Source: an uncultured Elusimicrobiales bacterium
Lineage (GTDB): Bacteria; Elusimicrobiota; Elusimicrobia; Elusimicrobiales; Elusimicrobiaceae
Direction: 5' to 3'
Length of the DNA stretch: 64,000 bases
Assembly: GCA_934662565.1 (NCBI GenBank)
Contig: CAKUKI010000002.1
Span: 186,001 to 250,000 of the forward strand
The position numbers and the translations under genes were made by a program. Positions 35,201 to 41,229 of this stretch are shown here, one piece after another. A model generated the notes under the pieces. It was not told the origin of the DNA, did no database searches, and worked only from the letters and a program-made list of their open reading frames with translations. The stretch's first letter is position 1; every line of letters starts with the position of its first letter.

Positions 35201-35635
35201 ATTCATTTGGACGTAAACGCCGCGCCGGTGGTGACGAAGGAAGAAATTTACAAAAAATACTTCCACGGACCCAGCTTTCAGGTATTGGGCGGTATTTTGC
35301 GCGTAAACGAAAAAGAATCTTTAGCCGTTTACCACACCACGCCCAAACCCCAATGGCCGGAAGCCAAAACCTTGTTAGCCAACCCCATGCTTATTGAGGC
35401 GGCTTTCCAGTGCTGCGGATTTCAGGATATGTCCGTAGCCAACAAAATGACGTTGCCGGACGGCATTAAAGAAGTGGCCGTTTTCAAGCGTGAAGTCCCG
35501 CCGCAAACGCTGTATTTGTACGGCGTGAACAAAGGGCTTACGGCGGACGGCAAAACCTTGCATGATGCCTATGTGTTTGACGAAAAAGGCAACGTGTGGG
35601 TGGAAATCCATGGTTATCAGGCCATTGGCCAATAA
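26213..35635 (+). CDS. PfaA-like iterative lipid/polyketide megasynthase (KS-AT-KS-ACPx5-KR-DH)
   Basis: A single 3140-residue polypeptide. In order: ketosynthase (1 to about 465; Cys216 in DAACATS, HGTGT, GHAKAAAG); acyltransferase (about 605-935; FPGQGSQ, Ser711 in GHSLGEY); a second KS-like domain (about 996-1500) with Cys1251 in SAACASTAQA; Ala/Pro linkers with five acyl-carrier domains (from about 1609, 1729, 1844, 1980 and 2114); a ketoreductase with a structural half (about 2289) and catalytic half (TGSGRGIG 2538-2545, Tyr2728); an acidic linker; and a dehydratase (about 2865-3140; His2893 in HAIEGTPYVPG). No enoyl reductase or thioesterase. In all five carriers the modified Ser is Thr (1648, 1768, 1883, 2019, 2153). 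The layout is that of PUFA-synthase-like enzymes; the product is unknown. Confidence 0.9.
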   Translation: MKNKKLEPIAIIGLGAIMPGALNKDEFWTNIKEGKNCITEIPKSYWDYNLFYSPDHKAEDKTYSKIGGFIPQTFKFNSIKYRIPPQIAKQMDTVQHLAIETTRMALEDAGYDKKAYDHNRTAVIIGNSMGGMKNEMSNTRLNRPFLYEILKNTPTYKHLAPADAQKMIDEMDEGVREHFTPINEDSMPGELANVIPGRVANVFDLHGTNFAVDAACATSLAAIDQAVNGLRMGNFDMAIAGGVDQMMSPSAFIKFCKIGALSETGSYPFDARANGFVMAEGAGMVILKRLSDAVKDGDRIYAVIRAVGASSDGKGKGITAPNPKGQKLAVEKAFEQVDYTPGDVGLLEAHGTGTRVGDATELNALNEIFAPYAKPATIGLGSVKSQIGHAKAAAGIAALIKTSLALYNKVLPPSINFETPNPIVDWATCPFRVITKTQDWPDGKIRRANVSAFGFGGTNFHVAMEEMNDSLIQPAQPEVCAASATPTKQEQVNMTSSNSYTLHVSGEKIQGDVLTFSAPTKQELSDILDKAVMAIQYDPAYLPSISYKNHIAKPQRFAVTINVETPEKLKEKIEFFKKISATQDVWEKESLYLRMKGIYPFTPTEIKPKVCFMFPGQGSQYVDMMKDLAAKYKVVQDTFDEADRLLTHIIGQTLTETLWSKAGESKEQIAQREAAIKKTEMTQPAVLTADIAMMRLLSSFGIKPDVVMGHSLGEYAAAVAAGIFDFENGLKAVCTRGKVMSEIKVEDNGKMASIAAPVERVEPELARINGYVAVANKNCPTQTVIAGASKSIDDAIKMFNDMGIQAVQIPVSHAFHSAIVRPAMPQYRAFLDTLTFHAPTMPITTNVTAEFYPSDPEKIKDLMVTQISHSVEWIKQLKTTYDSGVRLFVECGPKRVLSALAANTLSDKKDIKVLASNHPKKGGISEFNDLFANLISSGIHLDWTGTDMYGNHSTYNPAFVNWVTGTATPVEKELGASSCTATCAAAAPALAEAKNCCDKDIVISGIAAGGPGSWDRIFRDGVLDEILSGRNLIEPVSAEIQQKQIDKHVEFVIKSKDGNHRFERLTSPSQAIKLAARGGAFDAEKEFGLPAKWVRSMDRSFQLAIAAGILALKDAGIPLVLYYKPTSTGGYLPDRWGLPADMIDDTGVIFTSAFPVANSMMGDLSKRVAGLLNNKTAKEVRAFCDKFIAQITDPALKAEIEAWYNENFKDKEVEPMAFTSEFILKTIIIAHSHFCQWIRARGPATSMSAACASTAQAIAVAQDWIKLGRAKRVIVISADDITNDNVSEWILTAFLASGAATTEADVTKAALPFDRRRNGMIVGMGAVSLVVEEAGEVAKRGMKPLAKVLAAEIRNSGFHVTRLDVGHVAQVMNDLVSEGERKSGVSRADIAKQLVFISHETYTPARGGSASAEAYALKSTFGADVSKVIVSNTKGFTGHSMGAGLEDAIAVHCLNTGLVPPIANFKEADPELEGITLSKGGHYNFKYALRLAAGFGSQLGMTLLEKVWDVNEPRIIDAARHDAWLKEISGQQAPVLEVVQNTLRVKDNYKHGVKPSLVMEGSQAFVDKVKTMHHTAPVQAAAPAAQVAPAVETAPAAAPAPVAPKAAVSLNEEDVKTNILNIVSEKTGYPQDMLDLDLDMEADLGIDTVKQAELFAIMRETYHIAKQEGVQLKDYPTIRSIIKYAMANANTENGSAPAVEPASAAQVAPAVETVAAPAPVAAAPKAAVSLNEEDVKTNILNIVSEKTGYPQDMLDLDLDMEADLGIDTVKQAELFAIMRETYHIAKQEGVQLKDYPTIRSIIKYAMANANTENGAAPVQAAPAAQVAPAVETVAAPAAPKAAVSLNEEDVKKNILNIVSEKTGYPQDMLDLDLDMEADLGIDTVKQAELFAIMRETYHIAKQEGVQLKDYPTIRSIIKYAMANANTENGAAPAVEPASAAQVAPAVETVAAPVAQPAPVAAPAVEAAAAPVAKPAQAAPSLNEEDVTKNVRAIIAEKTGYPEDMLDLDLDMEADLGIDTVKQAELFAIMRETYNIAKQEGVQLKDYPTIRSIIKYAMTNANTADGAAQAAPAPAATPAAQVAPAVEPVVAAAPVAQVAPVVAPAAQPAPKAAGKLDAAQVSDEVVAMVAEKTGYPKDMLDLDLDMEADLGIDTVKQAELFAAMREHYGIAQQDGIQLKDYPTIRHCINFVLNSVNHAAPAVQTVVAPAVETAPAAQAAPAVETAAVQPAPVQAAPAKPAFVSKPTAEHIGKPAEDALTTNPTAPIERHESLAERPEAPGYKGEHCHEKKLRYVTMVADAPLTERENRRLSKDRTVLIFADNSALIKAYQEEFKELGVKTHVFTTLKTRSKNTTIVNWESYEETEKQLKEYAAEDSNIQGIVYLLGATVKKFDKKVSPHNELTKYVMPLFIALRVFEKGLSNRTDADTFFAVNTKIDGNFGYTTKDEFNPIVGALTGGTTCYRKDVYERTGAISKLMDFEPETTPDDMAQMTMDEVLHGDMRLMIGTRQKVRSTILSVPMRLDRSVKHFDLAGKTIIFTGSGRGIGAMLAQKIAAQYHSKIIILDIIEIQEKTPVWATMNEAELAALKKQMWEEMRADHTQKATPVMLERAFGRVKDSVTLYNNMQKLRDLGSEVEYYHCDVMNSSMMKEVCTKIKAKNSRVDGLIHFAGLERSKLIYDKDPMEYYRIFDVKATSFASFLANNVVKDKGFFAFASSIAGKYGNLGQSDYASANDYLAKSALSLSNQGYRAISIAMSAYKNVGMGVRAGVETFLRSNGVDFVDPEDGMQIFLDEIVYGRVPEIVLTGSLGRLDWDHQLLFEMDEIGADQKFSSDESDNGSDDGSQNGGGQTPAAEPAAAKDATHFLGNVQKMEAGHELRGEKEFNLKADPYLADHAIEGTPYVPGVMGIETFMETANALMGKAPQGLEDVHFFLPIKLLRNRPQAVRIIGTSDGAQATMEIESDFINSKGVKMGNTRRHFTAKTLNAFTSTWDEVKNEIHLDVNAAPVVTKEEIYKKYFHGPSFQVLGGILRVNEKESLAVYHTTPKPQWPEAKTLLANPMLIEAAFQCCGFQDMSVANKMTLPDGIKEVAVFKREVPPQTLYLYGVNKGLTADGKTLHDAYVFDEKGNVWVEIHGYQAIGQ
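31037..32799 (+). repeat. Five tandem acyl-carrier-domain repeats
   Basis: Repeat units of about 250 bases start near 31037, 31397, 31742, 32150 and 32551, separated by Ala/Pro/Val linkers. The first three are nearly identical at DNA level, the fourth close, the fifth most diverged, so recent unequal duplication or gene conversion is likely. Each encodes DLDMEADLGIDTVKQAE. Confidence 0.95.
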
Positions 35636-35650
35636 TAACCTTGGGGTTTC

Positions 35651-36274
35651 ATGTTGTATCAAGTAAAGTTTGTTGATTTGTCCTGTCTGCCTCCGGCCGA
35701 CCGTGTTTTGAGCGAAAAGGAGTTGGCGTTTTTCCAAACGTTACAATTCCCCAAGCGCAGAACCGAATGGCTCGGGGGCAGACTTGCGTTAAAAACATTG
35801 GCGGCCCAAGCGGCGCGGGTGTCTTTAACGCAAGTGGAAGTCCTCCCGCAAGAAACCAGCGGCAAACCGCAGCTTTTGGTGCGGGGGGAAAACAGTAAAT
35901 TGGCGTACAGCATTACGCATAGCCACGGTTGGGCGGCGGCGGCCATCAGCCAAGAGTGCCGCTTTTTAGGGATTGATTTAGAAAAAATCCAGCACCGTAT
36001 CCACGCGTGGGCGGAAGATTTTTTCCACCCGCAAGAGCTTACGGCCATGGATGACGCTTTTTTAACCGCTTTATGGACCCGCAAAGAAGCCGTGGTAAAA
36101 CTGTTGGGCACCGGACTTACCCTAAATAGCTTTGATTTGCGTTGTGCGGGCCAACAAATTGTTTTTTATGGCAAAGCCTTGCAGGTGTACCAAAGTTTAG
36201 GCGCGCCGCAAATTACCCTGCAAACGCACGAAGAACCCGCCGGATTTATGTTCTCCGCCGCGTATGCGCGCTGA
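35651..36274 (+). CDS. Sfp-type 4'-phosphopantetheinyl transferase
   Basis: A 207-residue enzyme that transfers the phosphopantetheine arm of CoA to carrier proteins. The YSITHSHGWAAAAIS segment, the Mg-binding GIDLEKI motif and WTRKEAVVKLLG are the family hallmarks. It begins 15 bases after the megasynthase stop, so it is almost certainly its dedicated activator. That makes the missing Ser in the five carrier domains more puzzling. The ribosome-binding site is weak, which fits translational coupling. Confidence 0.9.
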   Translation: MLYQVKFVDLSCLPPADRVLSEKELAFFQTLQFPKRRTEWLGGRLALKTLAAQAARVSLTQVEVLPQETSGKPQLLVRGENSKLAYSITHSHGWAAAAISQECRFLGIDLEKIQHRIHAWAEDFFHPQELTAMDDAFLTALWTRKEAVVKLLGTGLTLNSFDLRCAGQQIVFYGKALQVYQSLGAPQITLQTHEEPAGFMFSAAYAR

Positions 36275-36326
36275 TACAACGCCGCAGATTTGGTAAAATA
36301 TATACATAACAGTTTTTGGAGGGCAC

Positions 36327-37931
36327 ATGATTGAACTATTTGAAGACCCCAGAGAGGATAAAAAATCAGACCGGCCCGCTCCGGCCAGTTTGGTTAAATT
36401 CCGCCAGATTTCTCAAGACGCGCTGAAAGGTGCGGGCGAGGCCCGTATCAAAGCCCAAAAAGATAAGGGCAAGTTTACCGCGCGGGAACGTATTTCTTAT
36501 TTGTTGGACCAAGACAGCTTTTTTGAAATCCGCAGTTTGATGGAAAGCTCCTGCAGTGATTTTGGTGTAAAAGACAAACACATTAAGGGCGACGGCGTAA
36601 TTACCGGTTTCGGCCGCATTAACGGGCGCGAAGTAGCCGTTTACGCGCAGGATTTTACGCAGTTGGGCGGTTCGTTGGGGCTGGCGCACGCGCGCAAAAT
36701 TGCCGATTTAATGGACCGCGCCTTGGAAGCCAAAGTGCCGGTTATCGGCCTGTTGGATTCCGGCGGTGCCCGTATTCAGGAAGGGGTGGACAGCTTAAAC
36801 GGTTATGGCGAAATTTTCTACCGCAACGTCAAAGCCTCGGGCGTAATCCCGCAGATTTCCGTTATTTTAGGGCCGTGCGCGGGCGGCGCGGTATATTCAC
36901 CGGCGCTGACCGATTTTATTTTTATGGTGGAAGGCATTAGCCACATGTTCGTCACGGGGCCGAGCGTGGTAAAAGCGGCCACCGGCGAAGAAGTGGATTT
37001 TGACACGTTGGGCGGCTCCCGCCCGCATAGCGAAAAAAGCGGCGTGTGCCAATTTGTAGCCAAGTCCGAGCAGGACTGCTTCCGCCAAGTGCGCGAACTG
37101 CTTACTTTCCTGCCCCAAAACTGCTATGAAAAAGCCCCGCTGGAATCTACGTCCGATATTATGGACCGGCCGGTACACGTTTTGGAACGCGTGTGCGAAA
37201 TGGACCCCAAAAAGGCATTTCGTATCCATCATGTCATTTGGCGGTTGGCGGACGACTTCGGCTTTTTTGAAATCCACCAGAATTTTGCCAAAAACGTCGT
37301 CACCGGGTTTATCCGCATGGGTGGCGAAGTCGTGGGCGTGGTAGCCAACAACCCGGCCTGTTTGGGCGGCGCGTTGGATTGCGACGCCAGCGACAAAGCG
37401 GCCCGCTTTATCCGCTTCTTAAATGCGTTTAATATCCCGCTGTTGACGTTGGTGGACATTGGCGGTTATTTGCCCGGTGTGCAGCAGGAACACGGCGGTA
37501 TTATCCGCCACGGCGCCAAACTGCTTTATGCGTATTCGGAAGCATCTATCCCCAAAGTGACACTCGTTTTGCGCAAAGCGTACGGCGGCGCGTATATTGC
37601 TATGGGTTCCAAGTATTTGCGCGGGGATTTCAACTTTGCGTTCCCCAGTGCGGAAATTGCCGTTATGGGCCCGCGCGGCGCGGTGGAAATTTTGTATTCG
37701 CGCGATTTGAAAGCGGAAACCGACCCGCAGAAAAAAGAGCTTTTGAAGGAAAAACTAACCACGGAATATTCCAACAAGTTTGCCTCTCCGTATCAGGCGG
37801 CCTCCAACGGCTCTATTGACGAGATTATTGAACCGGCGGAAGCGCGCGGAAAAATTATCCGCGCTTTCCAAGTGTTGCGCCACAAACGCACGCCGTCTAA
37901 AAATCCGTTAAAAGGCAATATCCCGCTGTAA
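36327..37931 (+). CDS. Acyl-CoA carboxylase carboxyltransferase subunit (PccB/AccD5/MmdA-like)
   Basis: A 534-residue fused-type carboxyltransferase with two crotonase-fold halves. RERISYLLDQDSF, LLDSGGARIQEGV and GPCAGGAVYSPALTDF are the N-terminal CoA and oxyanion-hole motifs, and DIGGYLPGVQQEHGGIIRHGAK, RKAYGGAYIAMGS and the PRGAVEILY end the C-terminal half. It carboxylates acetyl- or propionyl-CoA to malonyl- or methylmalonyl-CoA using carboxybiotin made by AccC. Next to the megasynthase and its activator, it probably supplies extender units (inference). GGAGGGCAC precedes the ATG; a terminator follows. Confidence 0.93.
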   Translation: MIELFEDPREDKKSDRPAPASLVKFRQISQDALKGAGEARIKAQKDKGKFTARERISYLLDQDSFFEIRSLMESSCSDFGVKDKHIKGDGVITGFGRINGREVAVYAQDFTQLGGSLGLAHARKIADLMDRALEAKVPVIGLLDSGGARIQEGVDSLNGYGEIFYRNVKASGVIPQISVILGPCAGGAVYSPALTDFIFMVEGISHMFVTGPSVVKAATGEEVDFDTLGGSRPHSEKSGVCQFVAKSEQDCFRQVRELLTFLPQNCYEKAPLESTSDIMDRPVHVLERVCEMDPKKAFRIHHVIWRLADDFGFFEIHQNFAKNVVTGFIRMGGEVVGVVANNPACLGGALDCDASDKAARFIRFLNAFNIPLLTLVDIGGYLPGVQQEHGGIIRHGAKLLYAYSEASIPKVTLVLRKAYGGAYIAMGSKYLRGDFNFAFPSAEIAVMGPRGAVEILYSRDLKAETDPQKKELLKEKLTTEYSNKFASPYQAASNGSIDEIIEPAEARGKIIRAFQVLRHKRTPSKNPLKGNIPL

Positions 37932-37952
37932 GCCGCAAGACGGTCAATTTGC

Positions 37953-37982
37953 AAACAGGGCTCCCCAAGGGCCCTGTTTTTG
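37953..37982 (+). terminator. Terminator of the megasynthase operon
   Basis: AAACAGGGC (37953-37961) and GCCCTGTTT (37971-37979) followed by Ts. Confidence 0.85.
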
Positions 37983-38011
37983 TATGCGGAAAATAGGTTA
38001 TAATATTCAAT

Positions 38012-38518
38012 ATGAAAATACATACTTTATTAGCTGTATTAGGGTTTTGCGTGTGCGTAGGCGGGTGTGCCGGCCGCACCGCCTTAAAACCGCAGGAAGA
38101 ACTTGCCAAAGCGCAAGAGGCCGCCACCCTGTTGGAAGAAGTTTCGGCCCGTATGCACCGTTATTATCACAATACGGACAAGGTACTTTTTGAAACCTCC
38201 GCCGAGCATGTGCTGGATTTGATTGATATGCAACTGCCCAACTATGCGTTTGCCGGTTCGGATGCGTATACGATGGATTATATTTTAAGCTTGAATATGC
38301 AAACGGACAGCGGCAATTTGGTGGGGGGAACTACCGCTACTTTATGGCGCAGAAATTCCCAAAAAGCGGCCCAAGGCGCGGCGGCGGAATTGTATTCTTT
38401 GGGGATTCAAACCGTACACCAACCGCACATTGTGTATAAATACTGCCACCCTGCCAGCGCCGTCGGGCGCCAAGTGTGCGACGCCTTAAAAGCGCGCGGA
38501 TTTGAATATAAAGAGTAA
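38012..38518 (+). CDS. Lipoprotein of unknown function
   Basis: A 168-residue protein with a signal peptide and lipobox VGGC (Cys19), then an alpha-helical start and a mixed domain with conserved-looking C and H residues (KYCHPAS...QVCDAL) near the end. TATAAT at 37999-38004 ends 7 bases before the ATG and there is no ribosome-binding site, so a leaderless transcript is likely. Followed by a terminator. I do not recognise the family. Confidence 0.7.
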   Translation: MKIHTLLAVLGFCVCVGGCAGRTALKPQEELAKAQEAATLLEEVSARMHRYYHNTDKVLFETSAEHVLDLIDMQLPNYAFAGSDAYTMDYILSLNMQTDSGNLVGGTTATLWRRNSQKAAQGAAAELYSLGIQTVHQPHIVYKYCHPASAVGRQVCDALKARGFEYKE

Positions 38519-38536
38519 ATTTTAAGCGCTCCCAAA

Positions 38537-38563
38537 AAGGCCCCAGCTAAGGGGCCTTCTTTT
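38537..38563 (+). terminator. Terminator after the lipoprotein gene
   Basis: AAGGCCCC (38537-38544) and GGGGCCTT (38551-38558) followed by CTTTTA. Confidence 0.8.
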
Positions 38564-38826
38564 ATCTGGGATTTTTTTTGTCTGGCGGACCTTGCTGCGC
38601 TAAAAAATGCCTTTGCTTTTGGGGTGTAAAATTATAAAACGGCCGGAACGCGCGCTAATTGCCCGCTTGCGCCGCGTAAATTTAAGTTAGGTAAAATGAT
38701 GGGCAGCACGCAAATAACTCGCCCAAAGCCCCCATAAGCGCGCTACTTTCGGGCCTTACAAAAACAAAACAATTAGGCAAATTAGGGTTTTACAAAAAAT
38801 GGTGGTGCGCATTTTACGTTTTTATT
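38564..38826. other. Upstream region of the sigma factor gene
   Basis: About 260 bases with no frame of note before the promoter. I see no clear operator or RNA element. Confidence 0.5.
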
Positions 38827-38855
38827 TTGAGCCTTGCGCCAAAGTATGATATGAT
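38827..38855 (+). promoter_or_regulatory. Promoter of the sigma factor gene, probably leaderless
   Basis: TTGAGC (38827-38832), a 17-base spacer and TATGAT (38850-38855). Transcription would start about at the A of the ATG (38863), and no ribosome-binding site is present. A second TATGAT overlaps at 38845-38850. Confidence 0.6.
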
Positions 38856-38862
38856 TTAATAT

Positions 38863-40149
38863 ATGGAAAACGAATCTCTGGATAGCGTAAACGAATATTT
38901 CAAGCATTTGGGCCAAGTGACCCAAGAGCTGAACCGCGAAGAAATTGCCGCATTGTGGAAACGCATTAAACAAGGCGATAAAGAAGCCAAAAATAAAATG
39001 ATGGAATTAAATTTGCGGCTGGTTATCCCCACGGCAAAACGCTTCCAGCGCCCCGGTATGGATTTAATGGACTTGATAGAAGAAGGCAATTTGGGCCTTT
39101 TGCAAGCCATTGATAAATTTGAGCCGGAAAAAGGCTACCGTTTTTCCACCTATGCCGTGTATTGGATTGAGCAGTACATCCGCAAATATATAGAGGAACA
39201 ATCCGGCTCTATCAAAATACCGTCGCACGCGTGGGGAAATTTGAAAAAATGGTTCCGCGCGTGGAACAACCTAAAAGAGGCCAACGGGCGGGACCCGTCC
39301 TTGAACGAAATGGCCCAAGAGCTTAATTTAACGGCGCGGCAGGTTAAGTCCATCATGGATACTTTAAGCGCGGCCAAAGGGGTGGATTCTTTAACGTCTT
39401 TGGTACATGACGAAGAAGAACTGACTTTGGAAGATATGATTTCCGACGACGGAAAAGGCAACCCGCATGATGTGTTTTTGCAAACGGAAAATCAAGAAAC
39501 TATCAAAAAAAGTATGGAACTTTTGAACCCGCGCGATAGAGAAATTTTAATTATGCGCTATGGCCTAGCGGATAACGAGCCTAAAACCTTGGGCGAAGTA
39601 GCCGAAAAGCTGGGATTGTCGCGCGAGCGGGTGCGCCAAATAGAGGAGCGCGCCGTAATGACGTTGCGCCGCGCGGCCCAAAAAGCGGGCATTTTGGAAA
39701 TGACCGCAACGGATTTCCGCACGCGCAAACTGCATAGCGCTATGCACACGCACCACCAAAAAACCAATATTTTGGGCGAAGTAATTGACCGCAGCCCCTT
39801 GGCGCGGCTGATTAGAAAGCGCATGGCCGAGGCTGCCCGCGCCGCCCAACAAAAAAGTGCGCCTCTTAAAAAATCCGCTCCGGCTAAAAAGACCGGTGCG
39901 CAGGCAGAAAAAGGCGCGGCAAGCACTCCGGCTAAAAAAGCAAGCGCGCAGGCCCAAAAAGGCAAGGTAAGCACTCCTGCTAAAAAGGCAAGTACTCCGG
40001 CGGGAAAAAACAAATCCGCCCGCGCCGCCGGAAAAGAACCGGCCCCCAAAGCCGTTAAGTCCGCCCCAAAAAGCGGCGCCAAAAAAGCCGTTAAAAAGAC
40101 GGCTAAAAAAGCGGCCAAAACGCCGGCCCAAAAGACACTTAAAAAGTAA
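38863..40149 (+). CDS. rpoD: Sigma70-family (RpoD/group 1-2) sigma factor with a Lys/Ala-rich tail
   Basis: A 428-residue sigma factor. Region 1.2 (DSVNEYFKHLGQV) opens the chain; region 2 (about 46-120; LRLVIPTAKRFQ, DLIEEGNLGLLQAIDKFEPEKG, FSTYAVYWIEQYIRKYI), region 3 (about 120-200) and region 4 (about 215-275; EVAEKLGLSRERVRQIEERA) follow. There is no region 1.1. Residues about 331-428 are a low-complexity Lys/Ala/Pro tail (PAKKAS, AKKAVKKTAKKAAK) like a histone H1 tail, absent from ordinary sigma factors as far as I know. The stop is 9 bases before tRNA-Arg. It may be the primary sigma factor, but other sigma genes may lie outside. Confidence 0.88.
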   Translation: MENESLDSVNEYFKHLGQVTQELNREEIAALWKRIKQGDKEAKNKMMELNLRLVIPTAKRFQRPGMDLMDLIEEGNLGLLQAIDKFEPEKGYRFSTYAVYWIEQYIRKYIEEQSGSIKIPSHAWGNLKKWFRAWNNLKEANGRDPSLNEMAQELNLTARQVKSIMDTLSAAKGVDSLTSLVHDEEELTLEDMISDDGKGNPHDVFLQTENQETIKKSMELLNPRDREILIMRYGLADNEPKTLGEVAEKLGLSRERVRQIEERAVMTLRRAAQKAGILEMTATDFRTRKLHSAMHTHHQKTNILGEVIDRSPLARLIRKRMAEAARAAQQKSAPLKKSAPAKKTGAQAEKGAASTPAKKASAQAQKGKVSTPAKKASTPAGKNKSARAAGKEPAPKAVKSAPKSGAKKAVKKTAKKAAKTPAQKTLKK

Positions 40150-40158
40150 ACCCTTTAC

Positions 40159-40232
40159 GCCCCCGTAGCTCAAATGGATAGAGCGGCTCCGTCCTAAGGA
40201 GAAGGTTGCGAGTTCAACTCCCGCCGGGGGTA
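40159..40232 (+). tRNA. tRNA-Arg(CCU)
   Basis: A 74-base cloverleaf: acceptor GCCCCCG/CGGGGGT, D arm GCTC/GAGC, anticodon loop GTCCTAA with anticodon CCT, T loop TTCAACT. CCA is not encoded. It has no obvious own promoter and lies 9 bases after the sigma factor stop, so it may be processed from that transcript. Confidence 0.93.
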
Positions 40233-40519
40233 TTTCTTCCTAATTTTTTCCATTTCGTTGTTGTTCCTCCGGTCGGATACCTCCGCGCTGCCGCGCGTGT
40301 GCCCACGGTATCCCTCCCGTCGTCACGCCTAGAACTGAAAAAAATTAGTTTGAAAACCCATTCGCAGTTGTAAAATTATGCGTGCCGCGTTGGCGGAAAA
40401 AGCATTGTTTGGTGGAAAATTCATTCTTCTGTCGGGGGTATTTCTTCCTAATTTCTTTCATTTCGTTGTTGTTCCTTCGGTCGAATACCTCCGCGCTGGC
40501 GCGCGTGTGCCCACGGTAT
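40225..40519. repeat. 87-bp imperfect direct repeat starting at the tRNA-Arg 3' end
   Basis: Copy 1 (40225-40311) begins with the last 8 bases of tRNA-Arg (CGGGGGTA); copy 2 (40433-40519) begins with the same 8 bases and continues through GTGCCCACGGTAT. The two differ at only a few positions. The unit holds an internal GGATACC/GGTATCC inverted repeat. The 208-base unit resembles a duplicated attachment site of a small element or a tRNA-linked repeat. Confidence 0.85.
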
Positions 40520-40653
40520 ACCGCATAAGTGCATTACCCTTTTCCTTTGAAAAACAATGTACCGAACGGAAAAAGAAAGTCAATATCCCAGAAAATAGTT
40601 TTGCCATAAGGTTTTTTGGGTGGGAAAATTAGAAAGGGGTTGTTTTGTTTTTT
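40520..40653. other. Short A/T-rich non-coding segment before the pilin gene
   Basis: No frame is usable. AAAGGGG at 40634-40640 is too far from the pilin ATG (over 30 bases) to be its normal ribosome-binding site unless the hairpin at 40654 brings them together. Confidence 0.4.
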
Positions 40654-40691
40654 TTTTGATAAATTTTGTTTATGAACAAAATTTATCAAAA
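40654..40691 (+). promoter_or_regulatory. Perfect 17-bp hairpin with the pilin start codon in its loop
   Basis: TTTTGATAAATTTTGTT (40654-40670) and its exact complement (40675-40691) flank the loop TATG (40671-40674), and ATG 40672-40674 is the pilin start. Folding would present or hide the start codon in an apical tetraloop. No T-run follows on the plus strand, so it is not a terminator. Confidence 0.85.
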
Positions 40692-41229
40692 GAAGACTAA
40701 GACTAATAAAAATGCCGCTAACGGGCTGTTTGGCGGGTTTACTTTAATTGAATTGTTGGTTGTGGTTTTGATTATTGGCATTTTGGCGGGAATTGCTATT
40801 CCCCAATATGAAGTAGCAGTAGGCAAAACCCGTCTATCCAATATGCAACAAATGTGCCGCAGTATGAAAGATGCGGCCGAGGCCTATTATTTGGCAAACG
40901 GAAACTATGGGTGGACTTATGGTTGGACTGTGGGTGAGCAACTGGATATTGCTTTTCCTAATAATTGTACTCCACATACAGACGGCGGCCTGCAGTGTGG
41001 AAATATCCGCTATATTTTATTTCAATCCAATACGGAACAGAATTGTACTGCCATGTATCAAGGCGGACGGGTATGGATTACTTATAAGCAGTATTTTGAT
41101 TATAGTCCGTCTAATGCGGGTAAGCGGACCTGCCAAGCCGTGGCGGGCGGGTTTTATCCGCTTTCTAATCGGGTATGCAAAAGTGCTGGCGGGGTGGAAG
41201 AATCCAGTAATCTTTTTGTTTTACCGTAA
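40672..41229 (+). CDS. Type IV pilin-like (pseudopilin) protein
   Basis: A 185-residue protein with a long basic leader (about 24 residues, ending NGLFGG), prepilin cleavage at G/F, then the FTLIELLVVVLIIGILAGIAIPQYE N-terminal helix of type IV pilins, including the conserved Glu at +5. The globular part is Gly/Tyr/Cys-rich with several Cys. ATG 40672 is the only Met near the leader. No pilus assembly gene is nearby, so it is one of probably many dispersed pilins. Base composition is somewhat lower in G+C than neighbours. Confidence 0.85.
   Translation: MNKIYQKKTKTNKNAANGLFGGFTLIELLVVVLIIGILAGIAIPQYEVAVGKTRLSNMQQMCRSMKDAAEAYYLANGNYGWTYGWTVGEQLDIAFPNNCTPHTDGGLQCGNIRYILFQSNTEQNCTAMYQGGRVWITYKQYFDYSPSNAGKRTCQAVAGGFYPLSNRVCKSAGGVEESSNLFVLP

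Noticed and set aside
39558..40173. Minus-strand frames opposite the sigma factor tail
   Set aside because: Leu/Ala/Phe-rich reverse reading of a Lys/Ala repeat; no signals.
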